Shown: positions 6,827 to 16,019, counted from the stretch's first letter. The stretch: 53,459 nt of DNA from DTYU01 sp040757355 (GCA_040757355.1 JBFLWY010000017.1:1-53459); one strand, 5' to 3'. A program made the numbers and translations. Notes: generated by a model from the sequence alone, not told the origin.

Positions 6827-7975
6827 TCAAGACGCGAATCCTCTCACCATACTCACGTATTGCTGCCCCCTGCCGAAAGCTGCGGCAAGCCTGCTTGCCT
6901 TGGAAACTTTTACCTCATCAAGGTTTTTATCGGATAAAAGCGCAATCGCTTCATCAATCGCCTCGGGTATCCGGGGATCAATATCCTGCGTCAGCCCGGC
7001 GATACGCCTTAACAAGCCAACTATTATTTCAATATTCTGCTTATCCAAATCGTCCCCGATCTTGCCGGAAAAGGCGCGCAACTCGCACACGGCTTTAAAC
7101 AGAGCGTCATTGTCCTCAGTACTCCTCAGGCTTTCATCGAGGTCCCATAAAATCAGCAGGTGCCGCTTCCGGCGAAACTGGTTTACAACAGCCTCGCGGG
7201 AGTCAAACTCCAAGTCCTTATACCAGGAGTAATCCGTGAACATAGAAGGAGAACTGCCGAGGAACGCGAATTCTTCACCGAACTCCCGGACGCAGTCCTC
7301 GATACTGAATAAGTTCGCGTATAACGCAGGATTCAGGAACTGATCCGTAACCCAATCCTCGACCGGCCTGGATGCGTGTTTCAAACACCTCAAATGCGAT
7401 GCGAAAGCGCGCGCAAGTATCTGTATCTTCTCGTTGAAATCCGTCGCTTCCTGGATTAGGCGTGTGGCCACAAGCCGCTTGACGTTCTCGAAAAAAAAGC
7501 TTATGTCGTCTATACAGGTGACGACAGCGACCCCGCCCGGATTAACCAGCCCGGCAATTTTCGAAACGACCTCGCTTATGTTGTACAGGCCGGGAATAAA
7601 CCCCTCAGCGATAACTACGTCATATTTTTTTCCGCTGTTGAACTTCTCTATTTTGTCGGGAAACAGCGTCCACCTTTCTCTTCCTATACCATACTGGTTG
7701 AGCAACACCGGTATTTCTTCCTGTGCCTTGGAATTTGGTTCCACAAAGTCAACGTCGGCCCCCCAGTTAAAAAAGGCAAGTGTATTATAACCGCCGCCCG
7801 GACCAACCTCCAGTATCGTTTTGCCGGTGAAAACGGCCGGGGGCATGCCGAGCAGGCGGTAGAGCTTCTCCCTGCGTGCCAGGTGTGCCCTAAAATCACT
7901 GATATCCTGGTGAACAGGTGAAATACAGTGCTCGCCGTAGAAAGAAATAAACGGATTGTAGTCTCTTCCGCCCAT
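6827..7975 (-). CDS. SAM-dependent methyltransferase with a long C-terminal extension
   Basis: About 382 aa from the ATG at 7975. A class I methyltransferase motif I, ILEVGPGGGYNTL, sits near residues 54-66, with an acidic strand DVDFVEPN, motif YDVVIAEGFI and VNPGGVAVV. Family role: methyl transfer from S-adenosylmethionine. The last 150 residues are helical, carry no motif I recognise and may hold the acceptor. The frame opens at 8065 but would then overlap the upstream radical SAM gene; the start at 7975 gives a 37-bp gap. It follows the radical SAM/E1 module and is probably co-transcribed with it. Confidence 0.8.
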   Translation of the reverse strand: MGGRDYNPFISFYGEHCISPVHQDISDFRAHLARREKLYRLLGMPPAVFTGKTILEVGPGGGYNTLAFFNWGADVDFVEPNSKAQEEIPVLLNQYGIGRERWTLFPDKIEKFNSGKKYDVVIAEGFIPGLYNISEVVSKIAGLVNPGGVAVVTCIDDISFFFENVKRLVATRLIQEATDFNEKIQILARAFASHLRCLKHASRPVEDWVTDQFLNPALYANLFSIEDCVREFGEEFAFLGSSPSMFTDYSWYKDLEFDSREAVVNQFRRKRHLLILWDLDESLRSTEDNDALFKAVCELRAFSGKIGDDLDKQNIEIIVGLLRRIAGLTQDIDPRIPEAIDEAIALLSDKNLDEVKVSKASRLAAAFGRGQQYVSMVRGFAS

Positions 7976-8012
7976 ACGGCCTCTGACCCCTCTCTTTGAG
8001 TCGTCCTGAGCG

Positions 8013-9122
8013 TCAAATGAAGTTGACGTGCAGTGGTTTCTCCCCTGCGGGTTCTTCAAGGCCAACTCCCTTTTCTTTTAACGCCCACAGGCATTCGTTC
8101 ACCTTATGCTGGAGGCAAAGGGTGCCGCAATCCTTTCGCGCGTCGAACCTATCGGAGGTAAGCTCGGACATTACCTGCCAGTAATGCTCGCTGCCCCATA
8201 TCTCTTTGAACGGCTTCTCCTTGATATCGCCGATATGGAATCTCTTGTACCGGTCGTTAAAAAACATCCCGCACGGGGCAACCAACCCTGAACCCGACAT
8301 CTGCAACATAAAAGGCGGGCCATAGCAACGGGCGTAAACCCTACGTCCGCCGCTCAAAATCTTTGACCACTTTGCTTTAACCAGATAGCCGTTTCCGCTG
8401 TAACCTTCCGCCTCCTTGAGCACGTCAATCATTTCGTAATACTTAGAGTAATCCACGCCGAGGCTGCCGTTTTCGTCATCACTGCAATGCTTGATCACGA
8501 GATAGTCCACACCGAGGCTCTTTCCCAGCTTCGCCAACGGGATCACCTGATCCCGAAACTGCGGCAGCAGCACCATTTGCAAGCCGATGGTGACCTTAAG
8601 GCCCTTGCCGCGCTTAACATCAACAGCTTTTTTAACGGTGTTACAAACCTTCTCGAAACAGCGGGGCTCGCAGCCGTGAATTTCGGCGTACCGTCCCGGC
8701 TCCGCGGCGGAAATGTTGAACCGGAGGTACGTCAGCGCGGGCAAAATATCCCCGAGACGCTCGTCTTTTAGCAGGTAGCCGTTCGTGCCTAACGCCATAT
8801 CCGTTCCGTTTTGACGGCCTCTCAGGATTGCGTCGTAAAGGTACGGGCTGCAGGTACTTTCCCCGTCGCTGACAAAGCTGATCGCCTTTACGCCTATTTC
8901 GGCAGCATCGTCGAGAAACCGGAAAATTGTATCGCGCGGAAGGGGCTTCTCCCGGTTTCGCTGCAGTTGCCCATAGCAGTAAACGCACCGGTAGGTGCAC
9001 CGGGGTGTTAACGCACAGTCAATCGTAATAGGGGCGATCCGCTCGCCCTGTAGCCACGCCTCAACCCTGTCGCGATGCCAAGCTAATTTGTGCCCGTCTA
9101 GGATAAGCTTCTCGGCTATCAT
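8013..9122 (-). CDS. Radical SAM protein with SPASM-like C-terminus (paralogue 1)
   Basis: 369 aa. The radical SAM cluster motif C42-x3-C46-x2-C49 (RCTYRCVYCYG) should bind a [4Fe-4S] cluster and SAM. C-terminal cysteines, around RCYGPPF, GLVAPCGMFF and DCGTLC, plus an IWGSEHYW segment resemble the SPASM/twitch region that carries extra Fe-S clusters. The N-terminus (DGHKLAWHRDRVEAWLQG) matches the second copy at 11115-12179, and both proteins end in HVNFI. That supports the ATG at 9122 although it overlaps the E1-beta gene by 62 bp. The substrate is unknown. Its position next to the E1 pair in a sugar locus suggests modification of a sugar or its side chain. Confidence 0.85.
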   Translation of the reverse strand: MIAEKLILDGHKLAWHRDRVEAWLQGERIAPITIDCALTPRCTYRCVYCYGQLQRNREKPLPRDTIFRFLDDAAEIGVKAISFVSDGESTCSPYLYDAILRGRQNGTDMALGTNGYLLKDERLGDILPALTYLRFNISAAEPGRYAEIHGCEPRCFEKVCNTVKKAVDVKRGKGLKVTIGLQMVLLPQFRDQVIPLAKLGKSLGVDYLVIKHCSDDENGSLGVDYSKYYEMIDVLKEAEGYSGNGYLVKAKWSKILSGGRRVYARCYGPPFMLQMSGSGLVAPCGMFFNDRYKRFHIGDIKEKPFKEIWGSEHYWQVMSELTSDRFDARKDCGTLCLQHKVNECLWALKEKGVGLEEPAGEKPLHVNFI

Positions 9123-10161
9123 TCTGCTTCACCAGCTTTATGATTGCTTTCCTTAGATCATCCGGACCGGGATAAAACGACTCCTCGAGTTTGCAACCGG
9201 CGGGTATCGTTGTCCCGGGCCAGCCGATACGCAGGATAGGTGCACGGAGATAGTCCCAACAGTCCTCTGCTGCACGGGCGGCGACCTCCGCTCCGACGCC
9301 GCAGTTAACCGGACCGTTTTCCACAATCAGCAGCCGCCCGGTTTTGTAGACCGAACGGTAAATAGTATCCATATCAAGGGGGTTTACGCTGCGCAAATCA
9401 ATCCAGTCCGCAGTAATGCCTTCATCGCCAAGATCGGCAAGCGCACTTGCGACGTCACGATTTGCGAAGGACATTGCCACTACCGTCAGATCCTTGCCCT
9501 CCGAACGTATAGCGGCTTTTCCCAAAGGAACTATATAGGGCTTTTCAGGTACGTATCCTTTATCAGAATAGAGCCAGCGATGCTCAAAAAACAGCACGGG
9601 TCCGGACCAAGCAACGGCATTCAAGAAAAGCCCTTTAACATCATAGGGCGTCGCGGGCATTACCACTTTCAATCCGTCGATTCCTGCAAAGAGCCTTTGA
9701 AAACTTTGGGCGTGCTGGGCACCAGACCCCCAGCCGCGAGCAATTATAGTCCTTATTACCAGCGGCACGGAGCCTCCAAAAAGACGCCGCCAGTGAGCTA
9801 TATGATTTAATATTTGGTCCATAGAAACGAGTAAAAAGTCATTGCGCATATGGACCAATATTGGTCTTAATCCGGCCAACGAAGCCCCCAACGTTACACC
9901 GGTCATCGCCGCCTCGGCAATCGGGGTTTCAATAACGCGGTCCCTGCCGTAGCGCCGGCTCAGCCCTGCGGTGGTGCCGTAAACGAATCCCGGCCTGTCC
10001 ACACCCTGCCCGAGAATAATGACATTGGGATCAAGCTGCATGGCTTGATCCATCGCTTCGGCGATTGCTTCGGCGTAGCTCATAATCCTTCCGCCGGCCC
10101 CGTCCGAGACGAAAGAAACGCTCCTGCCGGCTTTGTCGGCCACTAATTTAGTCCACGGCAT
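9061..10161 (-). CDS. Thiamine-diphosphate enzyme E1 beta subunit (2-oxoacid dehydrogenase/transketolase type)
   Basis: 366 aa. It has the transketolase pyrimidine-binding domain followed by the C-terminal transketolase domain seen in PDH/BCDH/acetoin dehydrogenase E1-beta subunits: ETPIAEAAMTGVTLGASLAG, GWGSGAQHAQSF, and TVVAMSFANRDV. The glutamate in ETPIAE matches the one that activates the thiamine ring in this family. The start at 10161 has a strong TAAGGAGG site; the longer frame to 10197 has none. It overlaps the end of the alpha gene by 14 bp, so the pair should form a heterotetramer. There is no E2 acyltransferase or E3 gene nearby, so this is probably not a full oxidative dehydrogenase complex. 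A carboligase or acyl-transfer role is possible. Confidence 0.85.
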   Translation of the reverse strand: MPWTKLVADKAGRSVSFVSDGAGGRIMSYAEAIAEAMDQAMQLDPNVIILGQGVDRPGFVYGTTAGLSRRYGRDRVIETPIAEAAMTGVTLGASLAGLRPILVHMRNDFLLVSMDQILNHIAHWRRLFGGSVPLVIRTIIARGWGSGAQHAQSFQRLFAGIDGLKVVMPATPYDVKGLFLNAVAWSGPVLFFEHRWLYSDKGYVPEKPYIVPLGKAAIRSEGKDLTVVAMSFANRDVASALADLGDEGITADWIDLRSVNPLDMDTIYRSVYKTGRLLIVENGPVNCGVGAEVAARAAEDCWDYLRAPILRIGWPGTTIPAGCKLEESFYPGPDDLRKAIIKLVKQNDSREAYPRRAQISLASRQG

Positions 10162-11086
10162 AAGGTGCCTCCTTAGCCTGTTCGATTGCCCGGGCAACCG
10201 CGGCCGCCCAGCGCAATTTAATGGCTTCCACCCGCAACGCAGAATTCTCGGGGTCGGCTACTTCTAAGTATTGCCCCATCCTCGCCAGCGGGCATCTGTT
10301 CTGCCAGTAGGTCACTTCTTCCCGAGTGCGGTAACCGGTGTTCGTATCATCGCTCGGGCCGACATGCGCCAGCCAGCGATACGTCTTACAGCAGAGAAAA
10401 GCAGGGCCCCGCCCTTTACGTATACCTTCTATGGCTCTCCCGCTTACTTCCGCAACCGTCAACGGGTCGTTTCCGTCAAGCTTGAAAACTGGAACTCCGT
10501 AGGCGGAAACGATCGGAGTGATGTCTTCGTAAGCCTGCCTATCTTCCGACGGGGTCTGAGAGGCGAATTTATTATCTTCCATCACAAATAGAACCGGAAG
10601 TTTTTTTAAGGCAGCGAAGTTAAGGGTTTCCCAAAAAACACCCTCATCCACTGCACCGTCGCCGAAATAGACCACGGTTATGCCCCGATCCCCGCTTATT
10701 TTTTGTTTCAGGGCAATACCGGCGCCTATAGGAACTCCGCCAGCCACTATGGCGGACGTGCCCGCGATCCCCCGGCTCATATCGCACAGGTGCATCGAGC
10801 CGCCCCAGCCGCCGGAGACCCCGCCCTGCCTGCCATACAGCTCCTTGAAAAAAGCTTCCAGATCCATTCCCTTGGCCAAACAGTGCCCGTGCGAACGGTG
10901 GTTGGAAACGACATAATCTTCATCGCTTAAGTGAATAGAAACGCCTGCAGCGATGGCCTCCTGCCCGGTATATAAATGGACCGGCGTTCGTATCTCTTGG
11001 GCCGGGTACTCACGGGCAATCGCCTCTTCGACCAGCCGTATCTCGGTCATCATGCTGTATAACTCGTAAGCCTTTTCGATTTCCAT
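10148..11086 (-). CDS. Thiamine-diphosphate enzyme E1 alpha subunit
   Basis: 312 aa. It carries the ThDP/Mg motif GDG (142-144) through N172, the HRSHGH segment (about 63-68) and GGWGGSMHL (about 92-100), all characteristic of E1-alpha subunits of PDH and acetoin dehydrogenase. ATG 11086 is preceded by GGGGAG. The partner beta gene follows directly and overlaps, and radical SAM genes lie on both sides. It is slightly shorter than the roughly 320-330 aa acetoin/PDH alpha subunits. Orphan E1 pairs inside glycan clusters are often called dehydrogenases, but here a two-carbon or acyl transfer onto a sugar is an equally good inference. Confidence 0.85.
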   Translation of the reverse strand: MEIEKAYELYSMMTEIRLVEEAIAREYPAQEIRTPVHLYTGQEAIAAGVSIHLSDEDYVVSNHRSHGHCLAKGMDLEAFFKELYGRQGGVSGGWGGSMHLCDMSRGIAGTSAIVAGGVPIGAGIALKQKISGDRGITVVYFGDGAVDEGVFWETLNFAALKKLPVLFVMEDNKFASQTPSEDRQAYEDITPIVSAYGVPVFKLDGNDPLTVAEVSGRAIEGIRKGRGPAFLCCKTYRWLAHVGPSDDTNTGYRTREEVTYWQNRCPLARMGQYLEVADPENSALRVEAIKLRWAAAVARAIEQAKEAPYAVD

Positions 11087-11114
11087 CGGTCGTCTCCCCG
11101 GTCAAAACACTATA

Positions 11115-12179
11115 TTATATAAAGTTCACGTGCCTGCCTGGATTCCTTAGTTGATGTAGATAGGCATTAATTTCATCCAACCGGCAGATCTGCCGGCATC
11201 CGTTGACCTCCATCTCCGCAACCCGCGCTAATATCCGCCGGCGCCGCTCTCCCTCCCAGATACTTGCAAAACTTTCCTCTTTGAGGTTTCCGTAGCAAAA
11301 ATCGTCATCCCCCAGGTACGCGCTACACGCCCAAACATTTGCGCGCGCGTCAATGTACGCCCAGAAAGGCAGCCCCAGGCACCGGTCATACGCCCTGGAC
11401 TGGGTTAACTTCCTCATCGCGTTGGAACGGAAGGCGATCTGATAAGAATCCGTTACCAATTCGCGTAACTGGCGTTCGAGGTCTAAATGCTCCCGATAGT
11501 CAAATGATGGGTCGATGGAACAGTTGCTTTTCGGGTGCTGGGAATACGGCTTGACCGTGAAATAATCCACCCCGATTTCTCTAAGCGTCTTCCCAAGCGT
11601 GAAGACCTCTTGAAAGTTTTCCGGAATCAGCAACAACTGAACGCCTATGGTGGTGTCGAGGCCTCTCGTGCGCTTTATTTCGACCGCGTTGCTTATATTA
11701 GCCAAAACTCTTTCAAAGTCCCCGGGACGGCAGCGGTGAATCCTTTGATAGGTCTGCGATGTCCCGGCGTTGATGCTGAACCGTACCCATGTAAACGACC
11801 CGAGACACTCCGCTGCTGTTTCTTTAGAAAACAGCACCCCGTTGGAAGTCATGGCCACATCGATGCCCAACCGTCTTGTTCCGTTAACAATCTCCGGCGT
11901 GGCTTTATTTAAGAGCGGTTCTCCCTCCCCGGCATACATAACGCTTTTAACGCCTTTTTCAGCCATCTCCCGCAGGTTGGCTAAAATCAGGTCTTTATCG
12001 AGAAAAACAGCCTTATACTCCAAATAATCTAAGGCGCAAAAGATACACCGGTGGTTGCAGCTCCCGGAGGGTGCAATTTCAACGTATATGGGATAAACGT
12101 TTTTTCCCTGAAGCCATTGTGACACCCGGCCTGGGTGAAAGATCAGCTTGTGAGAGTCAATCCGGAAATCATCAGCCAT
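11115..12179 (-). CDS. Radical SAM protein with SPASM-like C-terminus (paralogue 2)
   Basis: 354 aa. Cluster motif C41-x3-C45-x2-C48 (SCNHRCIFCAL). C-terminal cysteines lie in DRCLGLPFW, NVWACSAYL, and GCRQICR, with an FASIWEG segment between, as in SPASM domains. It shares with the 8013-9122 protein the N-terminal pattern SHKLxxHPGRVxxWLQG, the spacing of the cluster cysteines and the C-terminal HVNFI, so the two arose by duplication. The ATG has a strong AAAGGAGG site. It lies 28 bp upstream of the E1-alpha gene and 54 bp downstream of the HldE-like gene. The reaction is unknown. Confidence 0.85.
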   Translation of the reverse strand: MADDFRIDSHKLIFHPGRVSQWLQGKNVYPIYVEIAPSGSCNHRCIFCALDYLEYKAVFLDKDLILANLREMAEKGVKSVMYAGEGEPLLNKATPEIVNGTRRLGIDVAMTSNGVLFSKETAAECLGSFTWVRFSINAGTSQTYQRIHRCRPGDFERVLANISNAVEIKRTRGLDTTIGVQLLLIPENFQEVFTLGKTLREIGVDYFTVKPYSQHPKSNCSIDPSFDYREHLDLERQLRELVTDSYQIAFRSNAMRKLTQSRAYDRCLGLPFWAYIDARANVWACSAYLGDDDFCYGNLKEESFASIWEGERRRRILARVAEMEVNGCRQICRLDEINAYLHQLRNPGRHVNFI

Positions 12180-12233
12180 TCTTTCAGCCTCCTTTAACCC
12201 GGCACGTTGAACCTGCCTTTCCAGGGATTTAAG

Positions 12234-13796
12234 CTAAAATTTAAGCAGCGTGGAGGCAAACTTAAGAACATCCGGCTTGGTTACAGCGCGCGAGTTTCCG
12301 AGAAAGTTCGCGGCCAGCGCCCCGGCGATGTTGGCCAAAAAAGAACCTACCTTAACATCTTGTTCAGCGCCCATACAGAGGCTGGCCAGGGCAAAAAACG
12401 CATCTCCTGCCCCCACAGTATCCTGAACAGTTAAAGTGAAAGCGGGAGTTTTGGCGGTTACCAGATTCTGATCAACGCTCAGCGATCCCAAAGATCCGAG
12501 CGTCAACCAACCCGCGCGGCTGCGGAGGTGCTGCATCAGCCGTACCAGCAGGTTGCTCACGTCTTCTGTTCGCGAGGCAAACGCTAAGCGCAGCTCAGCC
12601 TCATCGAGGGTGAAGACGTCAGCCCGGCGGTATTTGGTAATCAGGTTTGTCCCGTAATTAGACGAATTTGTCTGACAGTTGAGGGCGAGAAAATTAGCTT
12701 TTTCCTGTAAAATCTCCTTTGCATTGTCATCAATCAACCCATGACCGTAATCCGCTAAGATAACCATATCATGGCTTGGAACCAGCTTCTCAAGTTTGTC
12801 GTAAAAGGGCCGCCGGTCGACTTTGTTTTTAATGAAATCGGTATCCAAGTAATTTATCGAGAATAATTTATCGTACTCGTTGCGGATGCCCCGGCGTTCG
12901 ATAAACCGCCTCTTTACAATGGTCTGATAGCTGTCGTCGAATTGCAGATCGAGGATCATCGCCCGGCTCATATCGTTCAGCAGTTGCGTATGAATGTGCG
13001 ATTCGTTTCCCACGATCCCGCAGAGGGTGACATTGTTCGAAAAGCTGGCTACATGCCGGGCAACCGCGAGTCCGCCGCCAAGGTACCGTTCCTCGCGTTC
13101 GTAACGCGCCGACAGAGCCCTGTCTTTCGACATCAAACCTTGCACCTGGCAGAAAACGTACTCATCAATGATGATATCGCCGACCACCAGCACCCGCAGA
13201 GACTGCATACCTTCGACGATCCGCTGGATGTCTTTAAACGTATAGCGTGATGCGAAGTCCTCGATGAAACCTTTCACACCGGGCGGAAAAACCGGAAAAT
13301 TCTGATTGATAAGCTGGGTCGAGCTGAAGACCACACCGTTGGTAAAGCGGACCTCGCCCCCCAGCGAGCGCACCTTCGCGATTTCCTTCTCGATGTTGCC
13401 GGTAACGTCCTCCGCAGCATCTGCATACTCCTGGCCTTTTACATAAAGGTCCGGCTGGATGATGTCCAGGATTTCAATCGCACTCGGTGATTCAGATAAC
13501 AGCACATAGTCAACACAGGCAAGAGCAGCTAAGGAATGCATCCGTAATTCATCAGAGAAATAGGGACGCCCCGGCCCCTTGTTGACGTAAGGGGCTGCAG
13601 TGACCGAAACGACAAGTACATCGCCTAAAGACCTGGCCGCCTCCAGGTGGGCGATATGCCCCGGGTGCAGGAGGTCAAAAACACCGTGACAGTGGACGAC
13701 CCTGCGTCCCTGCCGGCGAAGGTTTTCCCGCAGCGCCCGGAACTCGGACGGGCTGATAATTTTCCCGGCCGCCAGGTTATTAAGCGCGACTGACAT
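12234..13796 (-). CDS. hldE: Bifunctional heptose nucleotidyltransferase-kinase, domain order swapped (HldE-like)
   Basis: 520 aa. The N-terminal cytidylyltransferase-type domain has HGVFDLLHPGH (37-47) and ends near residue 175. A PfkB/ribokinase-family domain fills the rest, with GGGLAVARHVASF, an ADYGHG segment and DTVGAGDAF (about 459-467) containing the catalytic Asp. In E. coli HldE the kinase comes first and the nucleotidyltransferase second; here the order is reversed. Family role: heptose-7-phosphate to the 1,7-bisphosphate, and after GmhB, heptose-1-phosphate to ADP-heptose. The ATG at 13796, behind GGGAGGG, overlaps the upstream glycosyltransferase gene by 17 bp. Together with GmhA and GmhB this makes an almost complete nucleotide-heptose pathway. 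Confidence 0.85.
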   Translation of the reverse strand: MSVALNNLAAGKIISPSEFRALRENLRRQGRRVVHCHGVFDLLHPGHIAHLEAARSLGDVLVVSVTAAPYVNKGPGRPYFSDELRMHSLAALACVDYVLLSESPSAIEILDIIQPDLYVKGQEYADAAEDVTGNIEKEIAKVRSLGGEVRFTNGVVFSSTQLINQNFPVFPPGVKGFIEDFASRYTFKDIQRIVEGMQSLRVLVVGDIIIDEYVFCQVQGLMSKDRALSARYEREERYLGGGLAVARHVASFSNNVTLCGIVGNESHIHTQLLNDMSRAMILDLQFDDSYQTIVKRRFIERRGIRNEYDKLFSINYLDTDFIKNKVDRRPFYDKLEKLVPSHDMVILADYGHGLIDDNAKEILQEKANFLALNCQTNSSNYGTNLITKYRRADVFTLDEAELRLAFASRTEDVSNLLVRLMQHLRSRAGWLTLGSLGSLSVDQNLVTAKTPAFTLTVQDTVGAGDAFFALASLCMGAEQDVKVGSFLANIAGALAANFLGNSRAVTKPDVLKFASTLLKF

Positions 13797-15960
13797 AGCC
13801 TTTTCCCTCCCGCGGTTTTGCATTGCTGTTCATCCGCCGCTCCAGTGCGGTTCTGATAAAGGACAGGCAGTTTTGCATCGCCTTTTTGTAAGTATAGTTT
13901 TCCACAGTCTTTCGCCGCCCGTTTTCTGCGATCCGCTCTCTTTCTTTCTCATTTTTGAGGTAAAAATCTACCTTACGCAACAAATCGTCCTTGTCGTAGA
14001 AGAAAACAAAGTCTTCGTTCTCGACGAAATAATTCCTGATGCTATCGTAATCATGTTCCTCCGGGATGAACCTACAAAGGTACAGACAGCCGCAAGCCAT
14101 GGCTTCAAGCACCCGCGGGTGCATCGTCGTATACGGCTGTAACCCCAGGGCTATTTTGGAACATGACAGCACCTTCGCCAATTCCTCCCCGTTCTCTGCC
14201 GGACCCATCGCATAGTTCCTCAGCTTTTTGTTGCTCACCCACTCCTTACCCCATATCTTCAGCGAATGATTATGCTCCGCCAGCCAGGTCAAGGGGATGA
14301 ATCTATGAAGGCGGTTGCCTACTTGAAAGCCGAACTCATAAGCCAAATCTTCTGTTATCTCCAGCTTAACCCCGCAGCGGCCCGCTGCCTCTCTTAGCAC
14401 TTTCTTGTAATCTTCGACCGTGAAAACCGGCTCGGATTTTTCAATCCCTCCATAAGTAATCTCGTACGCGATTTTGAAAAACTGGAGCAAATCATCTTTG
14501 CTATGGTTGCCGCAGTATCTTCCAGCGTAACAAGCAAAGAGTTCGGCCAGCTTACCCTCTGGATCACCCACATGGGAGACAGCGGTAATATCCGCTCCAT
14601 AATGTTTTTTTTCTGCCACAGGGACGTTTCTTTTATAGTAGATGGAAGGATTAACCGGCATAGGCTGGTGCAGCATATTATCTTCGGGGTAGCCGAGTTT
14701 GATCAAATCGTCTCGGAAAGCCTTCGCCATAACCAGTACAAAATCGTTCCAGTGCAATTTCGCCGCCGAATCATTAGAAAAAATATGCGGCAACGGATCC
14801 TGTACCCAGGTCACGTAGATATAATCCTGCGGAACCACGCTGTATTCCCATTTAAAGTGATCTATCTGAAAGATTACATCCGGCTTAAACTCAAAAATCT
14901 TTTCCAACCAGGAACCGGGAAAGGCTCTGTGAATGTCCGACTTTTCAATCAACAAGTCGCACTCAATACCCAACTCGCGGCATGCCGCTGTACAATCTCT
15001 GATACTATACTGCAGTACCGTGGTAAATCTACACGTGATAAACAGGACGCGAACCTGGTTCTTCCTGTCCAGAAACAGCTTTCGGTAATACTCCTCGCTA
15101 TGGTTTTCTGCAAGCTCGCGGACTCGGGAAAGCTTGTCTGCATAATCCTGGGTACGGAATTGTATCGCTTCCTCAAGAAGCAACTGGATTTCTTTTTCCT
15201 GCTGTCCGTTAGTCACTAATTTGGCAGGGATAATGCTTTGATGATCTTGAAAAAAAGGCATTATGCCCGACTCGCCTTTATAACCGGGCCAAAATACAAA
15301 TCTTTTCGTGGCAATAACCGGCTCGTAATCAGCGATTTGCAAGTATATCTGCATTTTCCATTTATCGGCCCAAATAAGATAAATAGGAACCTTCATCCCG
15401 TTCATCAAAGGCTGATAGGTCTGTTCGTGCAGCACCTGGAGTTGTCTCAAATCGAAAAGGTTGACGGCGATAATACAGTCATTGCTGGCAATGTCGTTAT
15501 GTCGGCAAATGTTTTCTTGTACCAACAGGTGTCCCCGAAATCTTTTTGTTTCCTTATCAAAGATGTAATACGAATAATCATTCCGAGGAATACAGATACA
15601 GGGTAAATCTTCAAACGCCGAGAAGGAATTGAGGTAACTGTGCTCATAAGCGAGCAAATTTTGTACATTGCGTTCATACGTTTTTTTAAACTCCGGCAGA
15701 TTCGGTTCGTAGTAAGCAGCCAAAACATTGGCAAGTATCTCTTGCTTCATCTCCTCCGTCTGGGATTCGTGTTCATAGCACCGTATAAAAGTATCTAGCG
15801 CCTCCTCATAACGGCGCCTATTAAACAGAAAGAGCCCGGCGAAGTATAAAACATCCTTATCGTCCGGATCTTCTTCCAAGGCCCGTGCATAACATTTTAC
15901 GCTTAATTCAAGGTTGTTTTCGCTCTGGTATGCCAGCGCCTGTTCGATCCATTTGTTCAC
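13780..15960 (-). CDS. TPR-containing glycosyltransferase (CgeB/GT4-like)
   Basis: 726 aa. Residues 1-105 carry TPR-like helices (AYQSENNLELSVKCYARALE and following). The middle, about 110-280, is not recognised. From about 290 there is a GT-B fold similar to CgeB-type glycosyltransferases: ECDLLIEKSDIHRAFPG, YIYVTWVQDPLPHIF, then the nucleotide-sugar site near ALGLQPYTTMHPRVLEAMACG and a C-terminal helix ENGRRKTVENYTYKKAM. The start is GTG with GGAGGGG upstream. It lies between the nonulosonate genes and the heptose genes and probably transfers one of those sugars. The acceptor is unknown. Confidence 0.8.
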   Translation of the reverse strand: MNKWIEQALAYQSENNLELSVKCYARALEEDPDDKDVLYFAGLFLFNRRRYEEALDTFIRCYEHESQTEEMKQEILANVLAAYYEPNLPEFKKTYERNVQNLLAYEHSYLNSFSAFEDLPCICIPRNDYSYYIFDKETKRFRGHLLVQENICRHNDIASNDCIIAVNLFDLRQLQVLHEQTYQPLMNGMKVPIYLIWADKWKMQIYLQIADYEPVIATKRFVFWPGYKGESGIMPFFQDHQSIIPAKLVTNGQQEKEIQLLLEEAIQFRTQDYADKLSRVRELAENHSEEYYRKLFLDRKNQVRVLFITCRFTTVLQYSIRDCTAACRELGIECDLLIEKSDIHRAFPGSWLEKIFEFKPDVIFQIDHFKWEYSVVPQDYIYVTWVQDPLPHIFSNDSAAKLHWNDFVLVMAKAFRDDLIKLGYPEDNMLHQPMPVNPSIYYKRNVPVAEKKHYGADITAVSHVGDPEGKLAELFACYAGRYCGNHSKDDLLQFFKIAYEITYGGIEKSEPVFTVEDYKKVLREAAGRCGVKLEITEDLAYEFGFQVGNRLHRFIPLTWLAEHNHSLKIWGKEWVSNKKLRNYAMGPAENGEELAKVLSCSKIALGLQPYTTMHPRVLEAMACGCLYLCRFIPEEHDYDSIRNYFVENEDFVFFYDKDDLLRKVDFYLKNEKERERIAENGRRKTVENYTYKKAMQNCLSFIRTALERRMNSNAKPREGKGYVSRA

Positions 15961-15984
15961 CGCAGCAGTTCCCCTCCGCAGGCA

Positions 15985-16019
15985 ACGTTCGATGTTAGGG
16001 GTTCTATGTTCAAGGTTTC
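15985..16019. repeat. Heptamer tract upstream of the TPR-glycosyltransferase gene
   Basis: Five degenerate 7-mers in phase: ACGTTCG, ATGTTAG, GGGTTCT, ATGTTCA, AGGTTTC. The core GTT recurs every 7 bp. It lies in the 137-bp gap between legF and the TPR-glycosyltransferase. Confidence 0.55.

Noticed and set aside
14503..15219. 238-codon plus-strand frame opposite the TPR-glycosyltransferase
   Set aside because: Antisense shadow of a well-supported gene; no ribosome binding site or family motif.
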